Positions 1 through 7,455 of a DNA stretch of 8,483 nucleotides are shown piece by piece; within the stretch, counting starts at the first letter, position 1, and each line of letters opens with the position of its first letter. The notes beneath the pieces are model-generated. The model worked only from the letters and a program-made list of their open reading frames with translations, had not been told where the DNA came from and ran no database searches. A program made the translations under genes and the position numbers. Source of the DNA: CAUZJO01 sp963580245 (lineage in GTDB: Bacteria > Sumerlaeota > Sumerlaeia > MVZB01); NCBI GenBank assembly GCA_963580245.1, contig CAUZJO010000171.1:1-8483 (forward strand). The letters run 5' to 3'.

Positions 1-76
1 CGGTGGAGGGGGTCGGACATGATCGAGCGAGATGCCGTCGCTTCGCTTCGGGGACGGGCCGCGCCACGCAACGGCA

Positions 77-256
77 TCAGCAGGGGCGGCTTGTTGACCG
101 CTCAAAACACGCAACAGGCAACCACAGGTTCCACCTTAAATTCGCCGGTTCGTGGTCTAAGATTGGGGGGAGGCGCACTGTTACAATCTTGAGTATGAGG
201 GGCACATTCCAAAGAGGCAATATGAGCGCCGCCATGAGTGCAACTTTTTCTATCAT
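77..256 (-). CDS. Short hydrophobic ORF, possible remnant of a membrane protein gene
   Basis: This is a 59-codon frame on the minus strand with ATG at 256 and a good Shine-Dalgarno-like AGGGGA at 261-266, four bases upstream. Residues 1-25 form one plausible membrane segment (MIEKVALMAALILPLWNVPL...) with a lysine at its end. After residue 25 the sequence turns into proline- and arginine-containing text with no evident fold. The helix text loosely recalls the first helix of PQ-loop/SWEET-type small membrane proteins. A KRSDGISL-like stretch in another minus-strand frame at about 25-48 could be a displaced continuation. That would make this a disrupted gene rather than a working one. It lies downstream of, and in the same direction as, the sulfatase. 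The hydrophobic segment and SD are seen; the family link is a guess. Confidence 0.2.
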   Translation of the reverse strand: MIEKVALMAALILPLWNVPLILKIVTVRLPPILDHEPANLRWNLWLPVACFERSTSRPC

Positions 257-373
257 TTCTTCCCCTAACGCGGACAAGCCGGAACCGAACAGGATTATGA
301 TTCAAGCCGCCATCGCCCCCCCCCTCGCCGCAGGCCTCACGCGTGTCATTTGACCGGACATGAGGATTCAGCG

Positions 374-408
374 GCGCAGAACAGCAACATGCCGTCGTTG
401 TCCTGCGC
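374..408 (-). terminator. Hairpin directly after the sulfatase stop codon
   Basis: The arms GCGCAG (374-379) and CTGCGC (403-408) pair perfectly. Most bases further in also pair (about 7 of 9 positions, one of them a G-U), leaving a 5-nt loop. The structure begins at the base next to the sulfatase stop codon (409-411). No U-run follows on the minus strand, so it is not a classical intrinsic terminator. It could be a 3'-end-stabilising stem or a Rho-independent terminator of the U-less kind. The hairpin is seen; its role is inferred. Confidence 0.35.
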
Positions 409-2151
409 TCATTCATCATGAAGCGGTTCGTAGTGGACTTTATAATGAACTCGAAAGCCGTGTTCCCGAAAGTCAATCGTCTTGATCGGTGTCTCTTTAT
501 CATCCCAGAACCCCCTGGCCTTGATGATCACGGGAGGATCGACAATGAAGGGTTTGGAGAACAGTGTTGAAGCCCGGGTTGGGTCCGAACCATCCAGTGT
601 ATAATGGATGTTCGCCCTCCAGACAGGGCTGCTTAAACTCACGTTCGTTCGATCCGTGAAGGCAATGCCCGGCCCGAAGGCGGTCAGGTCAATATTCACG
701 ACCTCCTGGCGAGACCATACCCTGTCGATATGTTTGGGCTCGATGCCCTCCTCCAGGTGATATGACGATGAACCGTCGTCGCCTTGCCGGACCATCCACG
801 CGTCGAGTTTTTTCCGCAGGTCCGACAGGAGTGCCCTGTTTGCAGGGTCCCCTGCAAGATTGTTGAGTTCATGCGGATCTGCCTGCAGGTCATAAAGCTC
901 GACCGGAGGACGGTGGAGATCTGCTTCGATCAACTTCGCCACAACCGGGTCGGTCTGCGCCTTCCTGAGCCATGACTTCCAGACGACCCATTCCTGCTGC
1001 TCCCTGCGCGGCAGGTTGGTCGCCCAGTAATCGGGAAATTCGAAATGAGAATCGATATTCCAGATGTATTTATGGGTTTTTGTGCGAATCGCCCGCATCG
1101 GATAGACGGTGGTGACGCCGTAGGTCATGACGGCATAGATCTCCCGCTGGATTTCGTCGGATTCACCCATGAACACGGGGAGAAAACTCTTTCCATCCAG
1201 CGGTTCGCCGCCGCATTTCGCGACAACCTCGGGTACGTTCCCGCCCGCCATTTCGATGAAAGTCGGCACGACATCGACAAGACTGGCCAGTGCATCCGTC
1301 CGCGTGCCGGGTTTGATTTTGCCCGGCCACCTGGCAACAAACGGAATTTTGATTCCCGCATCGTAAAGGTTCCACTTCTCATGGGGCCAATGGGTCCCGT
1401 GATCCGAGGCGTAAATGGTCAGGGTGTTCTCATCCATGCCTGTCTTCTTGAGCAGTTTGAAGACATCCCCGACCGCGTTGTCCATGAATTCGATCTCGGA
1501 ATAATATCGCGCTCTTTGTTCGCGTGTCTCCGGCGTGTCAACCAGGTAGGGTGGGATTTCGACTTCATTGGGATCATACTTGTATGTGTCTCGGCCAAGG
1601 TCGAAACTCCAGTGCGTCTCGAAATGACACATGATGATACAAAGCGGTTTATCCCCGGGATTGGCCAGGATACCCTCTATCTCTTTTCCGTGTTTTTTGT
1701 GACCCAGTATCTCGTCACGATACTCAAACGGAAAACTTTCCTTCGGCTTGACGTGTTGCTTGCCCAATAGAATCACCCGGTAGCCGAGAGCCGCCATATA
1801 ATGGGGCATGCTCTTCGTGCCGGGCTTGCAGGAACTGTGATTGGGATGCGCCCCATTGCGAATCGGGTTCAGTCCCGTATAGAGCGCGGCCCGGCTCGGC
1901 CCGCACATGGGGGATGGTGTAATCATGTTCTCAAACGTCATCCCCTCGCGGGCGAACCGGTCGATGTTCGGCGTCTTAACGAACTTGTTCCCGTAACAGC
2001 CGTGGTCCCGCTGCGGGGTGTCGTCGGTGAAGATCATGAAGATGTTCGGGCGACCGCTCGCATCCTGAGTCATCCCGGTTTTGCCTGCATTCATCATGGC
2101 GGCGACCGTAAGAGCGGCGCTCATATTCTTCACGAATTCTCTTCGTTTCAT
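409..2151 (-). CDS. Secreted S1-family sulfatase with chitobiase-type C-terminal domain
   Basis: A formylglycine-dependent sulfatase of 580 residues, expected to hydrolyse sulfate esters or N-sulfate groups on carbohydrates outside the cytoplasm. The N-terminus has a Tat-like twin arginine (KRREFV, residues 2-7) followed by a short hydrophobic stretch to about residue 22. The core shows the expected metal and active-site residues: FTDD with Asp43 and Asp44, the maturation motif C83-G-P-S-R87 followed by AALYTG, G-K131-Q-H133, His180 in FETHW, and the SDHG motif with Asp250 and His251, then Lys259. The Cys-type nucleophile means an FGE or anSME maturase must act on it; none is in this window. 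Residues ~502-560 (IHYTLDGSDPT at 515-525) look like a CHB_HEX_C / Fn3-like domain, often appended to planctomycete and Bacteroidetes glycan enzymes. The overall pattern recalls heparan N-sulfatase-like subfamilies, but the substrate cannot be read from sequence. The ATG at 2151 has only a weak purine-rich upstream stretch. GC content is visibly lower than in dnaG and rpoD, suggesting different ancestry. The gene is intact, with no frameshift. Confidence 0.95.
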   Translation of the reverse strand: MKRREFVKNMSAALTVAAMMNAGKTGMTQDASGRPNIFMIFTDDTPQRDHGCYGNKFVKTPNIDRFAREGMTFENMITPSPMCGPSRAALYTGLNPIRNGAHPNHSSCKPGTKSMPHYMAALGYRVILLGKQHVKPKESFPFEYRDEILGHKKHGKEIEGILANPGDKPLCIIMCHFETHWSFDLGRDTYKYDPNEVEIPPYLVDTPETREQRARYYSEIEFMDNAVGDVFKLLKKTGMDENTLTIYASDHGTHWPHEKWNLYDAGIKIPFVARWPGKIKPGTRTDALASLVDVVPTFIEMAGGNVPEVVAKCGGEPLDGKSFLPVFMGESDEIQREIYAVMTYGVTTVYPMRAIRTKTHKYIWNIDSHFEFPDYWATNLPRREQQEWVVWKSWLRKAQTDPVVAKLIEADLHRPPVELYDLQADPHELNNLAGDPANRALLSDLRKKLDAWMVRQGDDGSSSYHLEEGIEPKHIDRVWSRQEVVNIDLTAFGPGIAFTDRTNVSLSSPVWRANIHYTLDGSDPTRASTLFSKPFIVDPPVIIKARGFWDDKETPIKTIDFREHGFRVHYKVHYEPLHDE

Positions 2152-2229
2152 TTTGTTACTCTACCCTAATCTACGCAGTGAGGTGAAAAGATTTGTCCAT
2201 TTGCTCGGATTTTACAATTTTTCCGTCAA

Positions 2230-2257
2230 AAGTCTCCACGCCATTTAACCGAGACTT
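2230..2257. promoter_or_regulatory. Inverted repeat upstream of the sulfatase
   Basis: AAGTCTC (2230-2236) and GAGACTT (2251-2257) are perfect 7-bp arms around a 14-bp spacer. They lie about 80-105 bp upstream of the sulfatase ATG in an AT-rich non-coding stretch, where its promoter should be. This could be a regulator site or a 5'-UTR stem. I could not fix a convincing -35/-10 pair; TTGACG (minus strand, about 2222-2227) and TAAAAT nearby are present but wrongly spaced. Confidence 0.3.
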
Positions 2258-2265
2258 CCCATTTG

Positions 2266-2280
2266 GCTGTTCAGAACAGC
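2266..2280. promoter_or_regulatory. Perfect 7-1-7 palindrome, candidate operator
   Basis: GCTGTTCAGAACAGC is a perfect dyad with a single central base. It lies nine bases past the preceding inverted repeat and about 115-130 bp upstream of the sulfatase start. Its compact symmetric form is typical of a dimeric repressor or activator site. It resembles no LexA consensus closely (the CTGT/ACAG half-sites are too close together). Binding is inferred only from symmetry and position. Confidence 0.35.
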
Positions 2281-2349
2281 ACGATTCGTCTGACATAGCT
2301 AGGATTCTCCCTCCGATCAGGCGATCGTTCAAGAATAATCATCTCCAAT

Positions 2350-2622
2350 CGACTCGGAATTGAGCTTTGGGATGAGGAGGGTCGGATCGAGGCCCTCGGC
2401 AACGATTGGGATCCCGACGGGGAATCGGTCAGTCGGGTGAACGTCCCGGCCGGGCCCACCGGTCCCGATTACCGTGTGCGCGTCATCAGCGCCTGGGCAC
2501 CGGAGATGTTCGACGACAGCGACGCGCCGTTTACGATTCTCGGGCCGCCGGCCGACGCCGGTCCGGGCGACGGGGGTGAAGAAAACGCTATCGACCCCGC
2601 CTGCTGGATGATGTATGAATAG
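2350..2622 (+). pseudogene. 3' remnant of a Kre9/KNH-like (Ser-Thr-rich repeat) surface protein gene
   Basis: The frame is open from 2299 (after TAG at 2296) to TAG at 2620. From about 2353 it reads LGIELWDEEGRIEAL, then a V-P-A-G turn, then DYRVRVISAW and DSDAPFTI. This follows the pattern of the ~90-residue Kre9/KNH or Ser-Thr-rich GPI-anchored-type beta domain found in large bacterial surface proteins (V-I-LW..., vPaG, YrIrI.S, ...SdpFtI). The tail is Gly/Pro/Asp-rich and ends in ACWMMYE. Only this end of the domain is present, and no ATG lies upstream of it in frame. The frame also loses GC-rich coding character before about 2350, and other frames there contain stops. I therefore call it a truncated gene end rather than a short gene starting at the GTG at 2437. 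The stop lies five bases before the first possible dnaG start. Confidence 0.5.
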
Positions 2623-2627
2623 GTCGA

Positions 2628-4616
2628 GTGATTTCCCAGGCCCCTTCCGAGCCTCTCTCGGGGGCCGTTTGCGATAAAACCGAAGTCCAGCATCCGCGAG
2701 ATGAAACGGCCGTGAGCGAGAGCGTCGCGATCACCCCCGCCGAATTCGCCGCCCGGCTCAAGGAGCGCGTCGCGATCGATCAGGTCGTGGCCGATTACGT
2801 GCCCAGCCTCAAGCGCGCCGGCTCCAGGCTCAAGGGCCTGTGCCCGTTCCACAAAGAGAAGACCCCCTCCTTCCACGTCCACGCCGAGATGGGTTTCTAT
2901 TACTGCTTCGGCTGCCAGGCGCGCGGCGACGCGATCAAGTTCGTCCAGGAGATCGAGAAGATCGACTTCATGCTGGCGCTGGAGCTGCTCGCCCGCCGCG
3001 CCGGGTTGACGATGCCCAGTTTCCGGCGCTCGGGCGGTCCGAGCGGCGCCGAGCACGAGGAACGCCTTGCGCGGCTGCGTGAGCTCTGCACCTGGGCCGA
3101 GGGGTTCTTCATCGAGCAGCTCAGCCGCCATCCCCGAGGCGCGGCGGCCCGCCAATACCTCCAGGGGCGGGACCTCACCGACGACCAGATCAAGGCCTAC
3201 CGGCTGGGATTCGCCCCGCCGGGCTTCGACGCCCTGCTGAGCGAGGCCCAGCACCGCGGGTGGCGGCCCGAGACCCTAGCCGAGGCGGGCCTGGTCAGCC
3301 GCCGCGATCAGGGTGGGTTCATCGACAGGTTCAGCGACCGCATCATCTTCCCGATCGCCGACCGTCATGGGCAGATCGTGGCCTTTGCCGGCCGGCTGTT
3401 GGCCGATCGGCCCGATGCGCCCAAGTACATCAACTCGGCCGAGACGCCCCTGTTCAGCAAGAGCAAGCTGCTCTACGGCATGGCGGCCGCCCGCGAGGCG
3501 ATCAGCCAGACACGCACGGTCGTTCTGCTCGAAGGCTACATGGATTGGCTGGCCCTACATCGCCAGGGGATCGGGAACCCGTTGGCCGGCATGGGCACGG
3601 CACTGAGCGAGGACCAGGCGCGCCTGCTGCGGCGGGTCTGCGACCGGGTCATCTTGCTCTACGACGGCGACACGGCGGGGCGCAAGGCGATGTTTCGGGC
3701 CACCGAGCTGCTGCTGCGCCAGGGTCTGGAGACCAGGGCGGCTCCCCTACCCCCCGAACATGATCCCGATAGCTTCCTGGGGGCGGAGGGGGTCCAGGCG
3801 ATGCGTGATCTTCTCGACCTCGCACCGCCGGCCCTGGGCTACTTCACCGAGGAGATCGCCCGGACCTCGCCCCTGGCGCGCCCCGAGGGCAAGGCCGAGG
3901 CCGTGGGGCGGCTGGCCCCGCTGCTGCTGGCCATCAAGGACCCAGCCCTGCGCGAAGGCTACATGGAACAGGCGGCCCTGCGCTTCGGGCTGCGGCTGGA
4001 GACGCTGGAGGCGGCGATCCGGCGGCGATCGCCTCGGCGACTGCGCGAGGCCGGGGCGGAAGGGGAAGGGCCTTCGGCGGTCGCAGGGGGCCATGAGCCG
4101 TCGAAGACGGAACAAAACTTGCTTTATCTAGTTGTGAGAATGCGGGACCAATTAGCTGGTTTGCCCGCGATCGAGCCCGAATGGTTCCAGCACGACGTTG
4201 TAAGGGCAATATTTGAAAGGGTTTACGCGATCCATCAGCACCTATTGGAAGGGGCCGATCACCCCGACGACTTATTCCAGATATGCGAGAACGAGAACCA
4301 ACGGGATTGGTTGAGCCGCGTTTTGTTACTCCCCGAGCGGCGATTGGCCGGTGAAGTAGCGGATTTCGGCCAACAAGTAACCGGTAGTATTGAGCTGCAA
4401 GTCCACAAATTGAAGCGGCAGTGGGTCCAACGCCGCAAGCGCGAGCTGGGCCAGGACCTACACATGATTCTGGCCGAAACACCTCTCGGCGGAGGCCAAT
4501 TGGCGGCGATCGACGACCTCTCACGCCAAAGCGTGCACGAGCATGCCCTGTTTTTGGACGGTCAGGCGCCCAGCGGCGGCGAGCAAACTTTTTTCCCTCC
4601 GGGGCATTCTGATTAG
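2628..4616 (+). CDS. dnaG: DNA primase DnaG
   Basis: Bacterial replicative primase, which makes RNA primers at the fork and is recruited by the DnaB helicase. Numbering from the GTG at 2628 (662 residues), the N-terminal zinc-binding domain is at ~50-130 with ligands Cys72, His75, Cys93 and Cys96 (CPFHKEKTPSF... YYCFGC). The RNA polymerase core follows from ~145, with RFSDRIIFPI (234-243) and VAFAGR (251-256). The TOPRIM part shows LLEGYMD with Glu302, and YDGDTAG with Asp346 and Asp348, the metal-binding acidic residues. A helical C-terminal region from ~485 is the expected helicase-interaction domain. Length is normal. The start is uncertain: the first 28 residues are not DnaG-like and GTG at 2712 would give a more typical 634-residue protein, but neither start has a strong Shine-Dalgarno. 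Codon usage changes abruptly at about 4100: Leu becomes TTG/TTA/CTA instead of CTG, with more AT-ending codons. It precedes rpoD, the classic primase-sigma pairing, and rpsU is absent upstream. Confidence 0.97.
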   Translation: MISQAPSEPLSGAVCDKTEVQHPRDETAVSESVAITPAEFAARLKERVAIDQVVADYVPSLKRAGSRLKGLCPFHKEKTPSFHVHAEMGFYYCFGCQARGDAIKFVQEIEKIDFMLALELLARRAGLTMPSFRRSGGPSGAEHEERLARLRELCTWAEGFFIEQLSRHPRGAAARQYLQGRDLTDDQIKAYRLGFAPPGFDALLSEAQHRGWRPETLAEAGLVSRRDQGGFIDRFSDRIIFPIADRHGQIVAFAGRLLADRPDAPKYINSAETPLFSKSKLLYGMAAAREAISQTRTVVLLEGYMDWLALHRQGIGNPLAGMGTALSEDQARLLRRVCDRVILLYDGDTAGRKAMFRATELLLRQGLETRAAPLPPEHDPDSFLGAEGVQAMRDLLDLAPPALGYFTEEIARTSPLARPEGKAEAVGRLAPLLLAIKDPALREGYMEQAALRFGLRLETLEAAIRRRSPRRLREAGAEGEGPSAVAGGHEPSKTEQNLLYLVVRMRDQLAGLPAIEPEWFQHDVVRAIFERVYAIHQHLLEGADHPDDLFQICENENQRDWLSRVLLLPERRLAGEVADFGQQVTGSIELQVHKLKRQWVQRRKRELGQDLHMILAETPLGGGQLAAIDDLSRQSVHEHALFLDGQAPSGGEQTFFPPGHSD

Positions 4617-4650
4617 TCTGAGGGGTTTGTGTAGGGTGAACCCTGGAACG

Positions 4651-4705
4651 CGGGGATTTGTCATGCCGAAGGAAAATGGCATTTTAGTGGTTGCCAAATC
4701 CCCCG
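4651..4705. promoter_or_regulatory. Nested inverted repeat in the dnaG-rpoD spacer
   Basis: The outer arms GGGGATTTG (4652-4660) and CAAATCCCC (4695-4703) are perfect 9-bp complements. An inner pair, ATGCC (4663-4667) and GGCAT (4678-4682), nests inside with a 10-nt loop. The right outer arm shares two bases with the -35 box of the rpoD promoter and fills the start of its spacer. The predicted rpoD transcript starts after the repeat, so as RNA it would exist only in read-through transcripts from dnaG, where it could be a processing or stability stem. As DNA it could be an operator. No U-run follows, so an intrinsic terminator is unlikely. Confidence 0.45.
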
Positions 4706-4719
4706 CCGTGTGATACATT
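4691..4719 (+). promoter_or_regulatory. Sigma-70-type promoter of rpoD, extended -10
   Basis: TTGCCA (4691-4696) and TACATT (4714-4719) are separated by exactly 17 bp. A TG dinucleotide at 4711-4712, one base before the -10 hexamer, forms an extended -10. Transcription would start near 4726, giving a leader of about 67 nt before the rpoD ATG. The elements match the consensus the encoded RpoD should recognise, so autoregulation is plausible. Confidence 0.6.
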
Positions 4720-4792
4720 AGCGGGTTGGTGATGTTCTTTCCCGATGTGAGGCGGGGCTGGCGACCGCAGACGAGAACGAGAGGACGGCTGA

Positions 4793-6583
<1,791 letters not shown>

Positions 6584-6593
6584 CCCGACCGCG

Positions 6594-6800
6594 ATGGTCT
6601 CCGGGCCTTCTCACGACCGCGCGGATGAATCAGCCGAGGCCAAGGCCCGCTGGTTTCAGTCGCTGAGCCTTGAAGACCGAATGGAGCTGTTTTGCTCCTA
6701 TACCGAGTTGATTCTCGAAAACAATCCGGACATCGTGAAGGCCGAACGTGCTAGACCGGCTGGCTGGCGTATTCAAGTCGTTAGAAAAGCGCAGGGTTAA
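6594..6800 (+). CDS. Small protein overlapping a nucleotidyltransferase gene
   Basis: A 68-residue ORF with ATG at 6594, ten bases after the rpoD stop. The only Shine-Dalgarno-like sequence is GGAG at 6577-6580, at the end of rpoD and rather distant, so translational coupling to rpoD is likely. The protein is mostly helical and charged. It has a recognisable core, KARWFQSLSLEDRMELF followed by ENNPDI (about residues 17-46), then a basic Trp/Arg end. I do not recognise a named family, but the (W-F)x-S-L-s-x-E-x-R-m-E pattern is the sort seen in small partners encoded just upstream of nucleotidyltransferase-fold proteins. Its last 53 bp overlap the start of the next gene in another frame. An antitoxin or accessory subunit is the obvious guess; function is not shown by sequence. 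Confidence 0.55.
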   Translation: MVSGPSHDRADESAEAKARWFQSLSLEDRMELFCSYTELILENNPDIVKAERARPAGWRIQVVRKAQG

Positions 6801-7194
6801 GTATGTCGTGATCGGCGGCATTGCGGCGGTCATGCACGGGGTGCCGCGCGCCACATTCGACCTCGACATTCTAATAGAGACCTCAGCGGAGAATGGGGTG
6901 CGTTTGCTTGAGGCCCTCAAAGCGGCGGGAGTCGGCACGGCTGAGCCGATCTCCTCAAAACAGCTGCTTCAAAACGAGATCACCATCTTCGAAGACCACG
7001 TCCGCATTGACGTGCTAACCTCCGCTCCGGGAATCACGTTTGAGCGGGCGTGGAAAAATCGGGAAACAATGGAGTTTCGTGGGCAGTCGTTCAATGTGAT
7101 CGGAAGACAGGATTTGATCGCGAGCAAGCGCGCCTCGGGACGTGAAGAGGATTTGGAAGATGCCCGCCTGTTAGACTTGAAGCCCAAAGGATGA
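6748..7194 (+). CDS. Nucleotidyltransferase-fold protein (AbiEii/MNT-like)
   Basis: A 148-residue single-domain protein of the DNA polymerase beta-type nucleotidyltransferase superfamily. After an N-terminal helix (LAGVFKSLEKRRVKYVV) comes the glycine loop V-I-G23-G24-I-A-A-V-M-H30-G. Next is P-R34-A-T with the metal-binding pair Asp38-x-Asp40 (TFDLDILIE), and a third acidic position at Asp88 (HVRIDVL). The C-terminal VIGRQDLIASKRASGREEDLEDARLL (residues ~107-132) is typical of the GG..A..HG..R.T.D.D group that includes DUF6036-like and AbiEii-type proteins. All catalytic positions are present, so an active nucleotidyl- or AMP-transferring enzyme is expected. The target (tRNA, protein or antibiotic) is unknown. 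GTG at 6748 is chosen because GAAGG (6737-6741) sits six bases upstream and the protein then starts exactly where the family does. Codons such as CTA, ATA and TTA are commoner than in rpoD, hinting at transfer. It overlaps the small upstream ORF by 53 bp. Confidence 0.88.
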   Translation: MLDRLAGVFKSLEKRRVKYVVIGGIAAVMHGVPRATFDLDILIETSAENGVRLLEALKAAGVGTAEPISSKQLLQNEITIFEDHVRIDVLTSAPGITFERAWKNRETMEFRGQSFNVIGRQDLIASKRASGREEDLEDARLLDLKPKG

Positions 7195-7270
7195 ACTCCC
7201 CTGTCGATTTATCGAGGGATTGGCGTGGGATTGACGAGTCTGCCTAACGATTTTCTAGCAGTTTTTCAAT

Positions 7271-7300
7271 TTGATTCGCAGGCACGCCCTGTGTCAAAAT
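7271..7300 (+). promoter_or_regulatory. Weak candidate promoter upstream of the CHAD gene
   Basis: TTGATT (7271-7276) and CAAAAT (7295-7300) are 18 bp apart, each matching four of six consensus positions. They lie in the AT-richest part of the 261-bp gap between the nucleotidyltransferase and the CHAD gene. The -10 falls inside the palindrome at 7291-7308, so a repressor there could block it. The match is modest. Confidence 0.3.
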
Positions 7301-7308
7301 TTTGGCAC
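7291..7308. promoter_or_regulatory. Near-perfect 18-bp palindrome, candidate operator
   Basis: GTGTCAAAATTTTGGCAC pairs in eight of nine positions with no spacer. Its AT core and GTG/CAC ends are typical of a symmetric regulator site. It is about 150 bp upstream of the CHAD start and overlaps the candidate -10. No U-run or GC stem makes it a terminator. A second, GC-only perfect palindrome, GCCGGGCCCGGC, is at 7370-7381. Confidence 0.35.
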
Positions 7309-7455
7309 GATGGCCACTTTGAGCACGGATGTTGCGTCTTCAGGTGACAGGCGTCGTGGATTTGGGTCTGCCGGGCCCGGCGGGTGCTACGCCGCGTTGC
7401 TCCCCGCTCCCCCAGGGCAGTGAAAGTGAATCCCGATTCCAGGAAAAACGATCGC

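Larger units (their letters stand above)
1..408. other. Region without a confident gene
   Basis: No reading frame here on either strand resembles a protein family convincingly. What is visible: an 8-bp inverted repeat (GATGCCGT at 31-38, ACGGCATC at 71-78), a run of six G at 165-170, a run of nine C at 316-324, a hydrophobic minus-strand ORF (listed separately), and a hairpin next to the sulfatase stop (listed separately). The long homopolymers and broken frames fit decayed or intergenic DNA better than an active gene. A plus-strand frame open from the window edge to about 353 has no family resemblance and odd composition, so it was not called. Confidence 0.5.

Noticed and set aside
1045..1770. 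A 241-codon plus-strand frame inside the sulfatase
   Set aside because: It is antisense to a fully conserved sulfatase core with all catalytic residues, and its translation shows no domain.
2266..2280. LexA (SOS) box upstream of the sulfatase
   Set aside because: The CTGT/ACAG halves are separated by five bases rather than eight, and GTTC/GAAC are in the wrong spacing for the Gram-positive or alphaproteobacterial boxes.
2469..3254. A 261-codon minus-strand frame over the 5' part of dnaG
   Set aside because: It is antisense to the zinc-binding domain of DnaG; the translation is Ala/Gly/Glu-rich without motif or signal.
3260..3763. A 167-codon plus-strand frame inside dnaG
   Set aside because: It is an Arg/Gly/Pro-rich shift of the dnaG frame across the TOPRIM region, with no independent start signal.
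4634..4643. GGGTGAACCC as a terminator after dnaG
   Set aside because: The arms are four or five bp with a two-base centre, too tight for an RNA hairpin, and no U-run follows.
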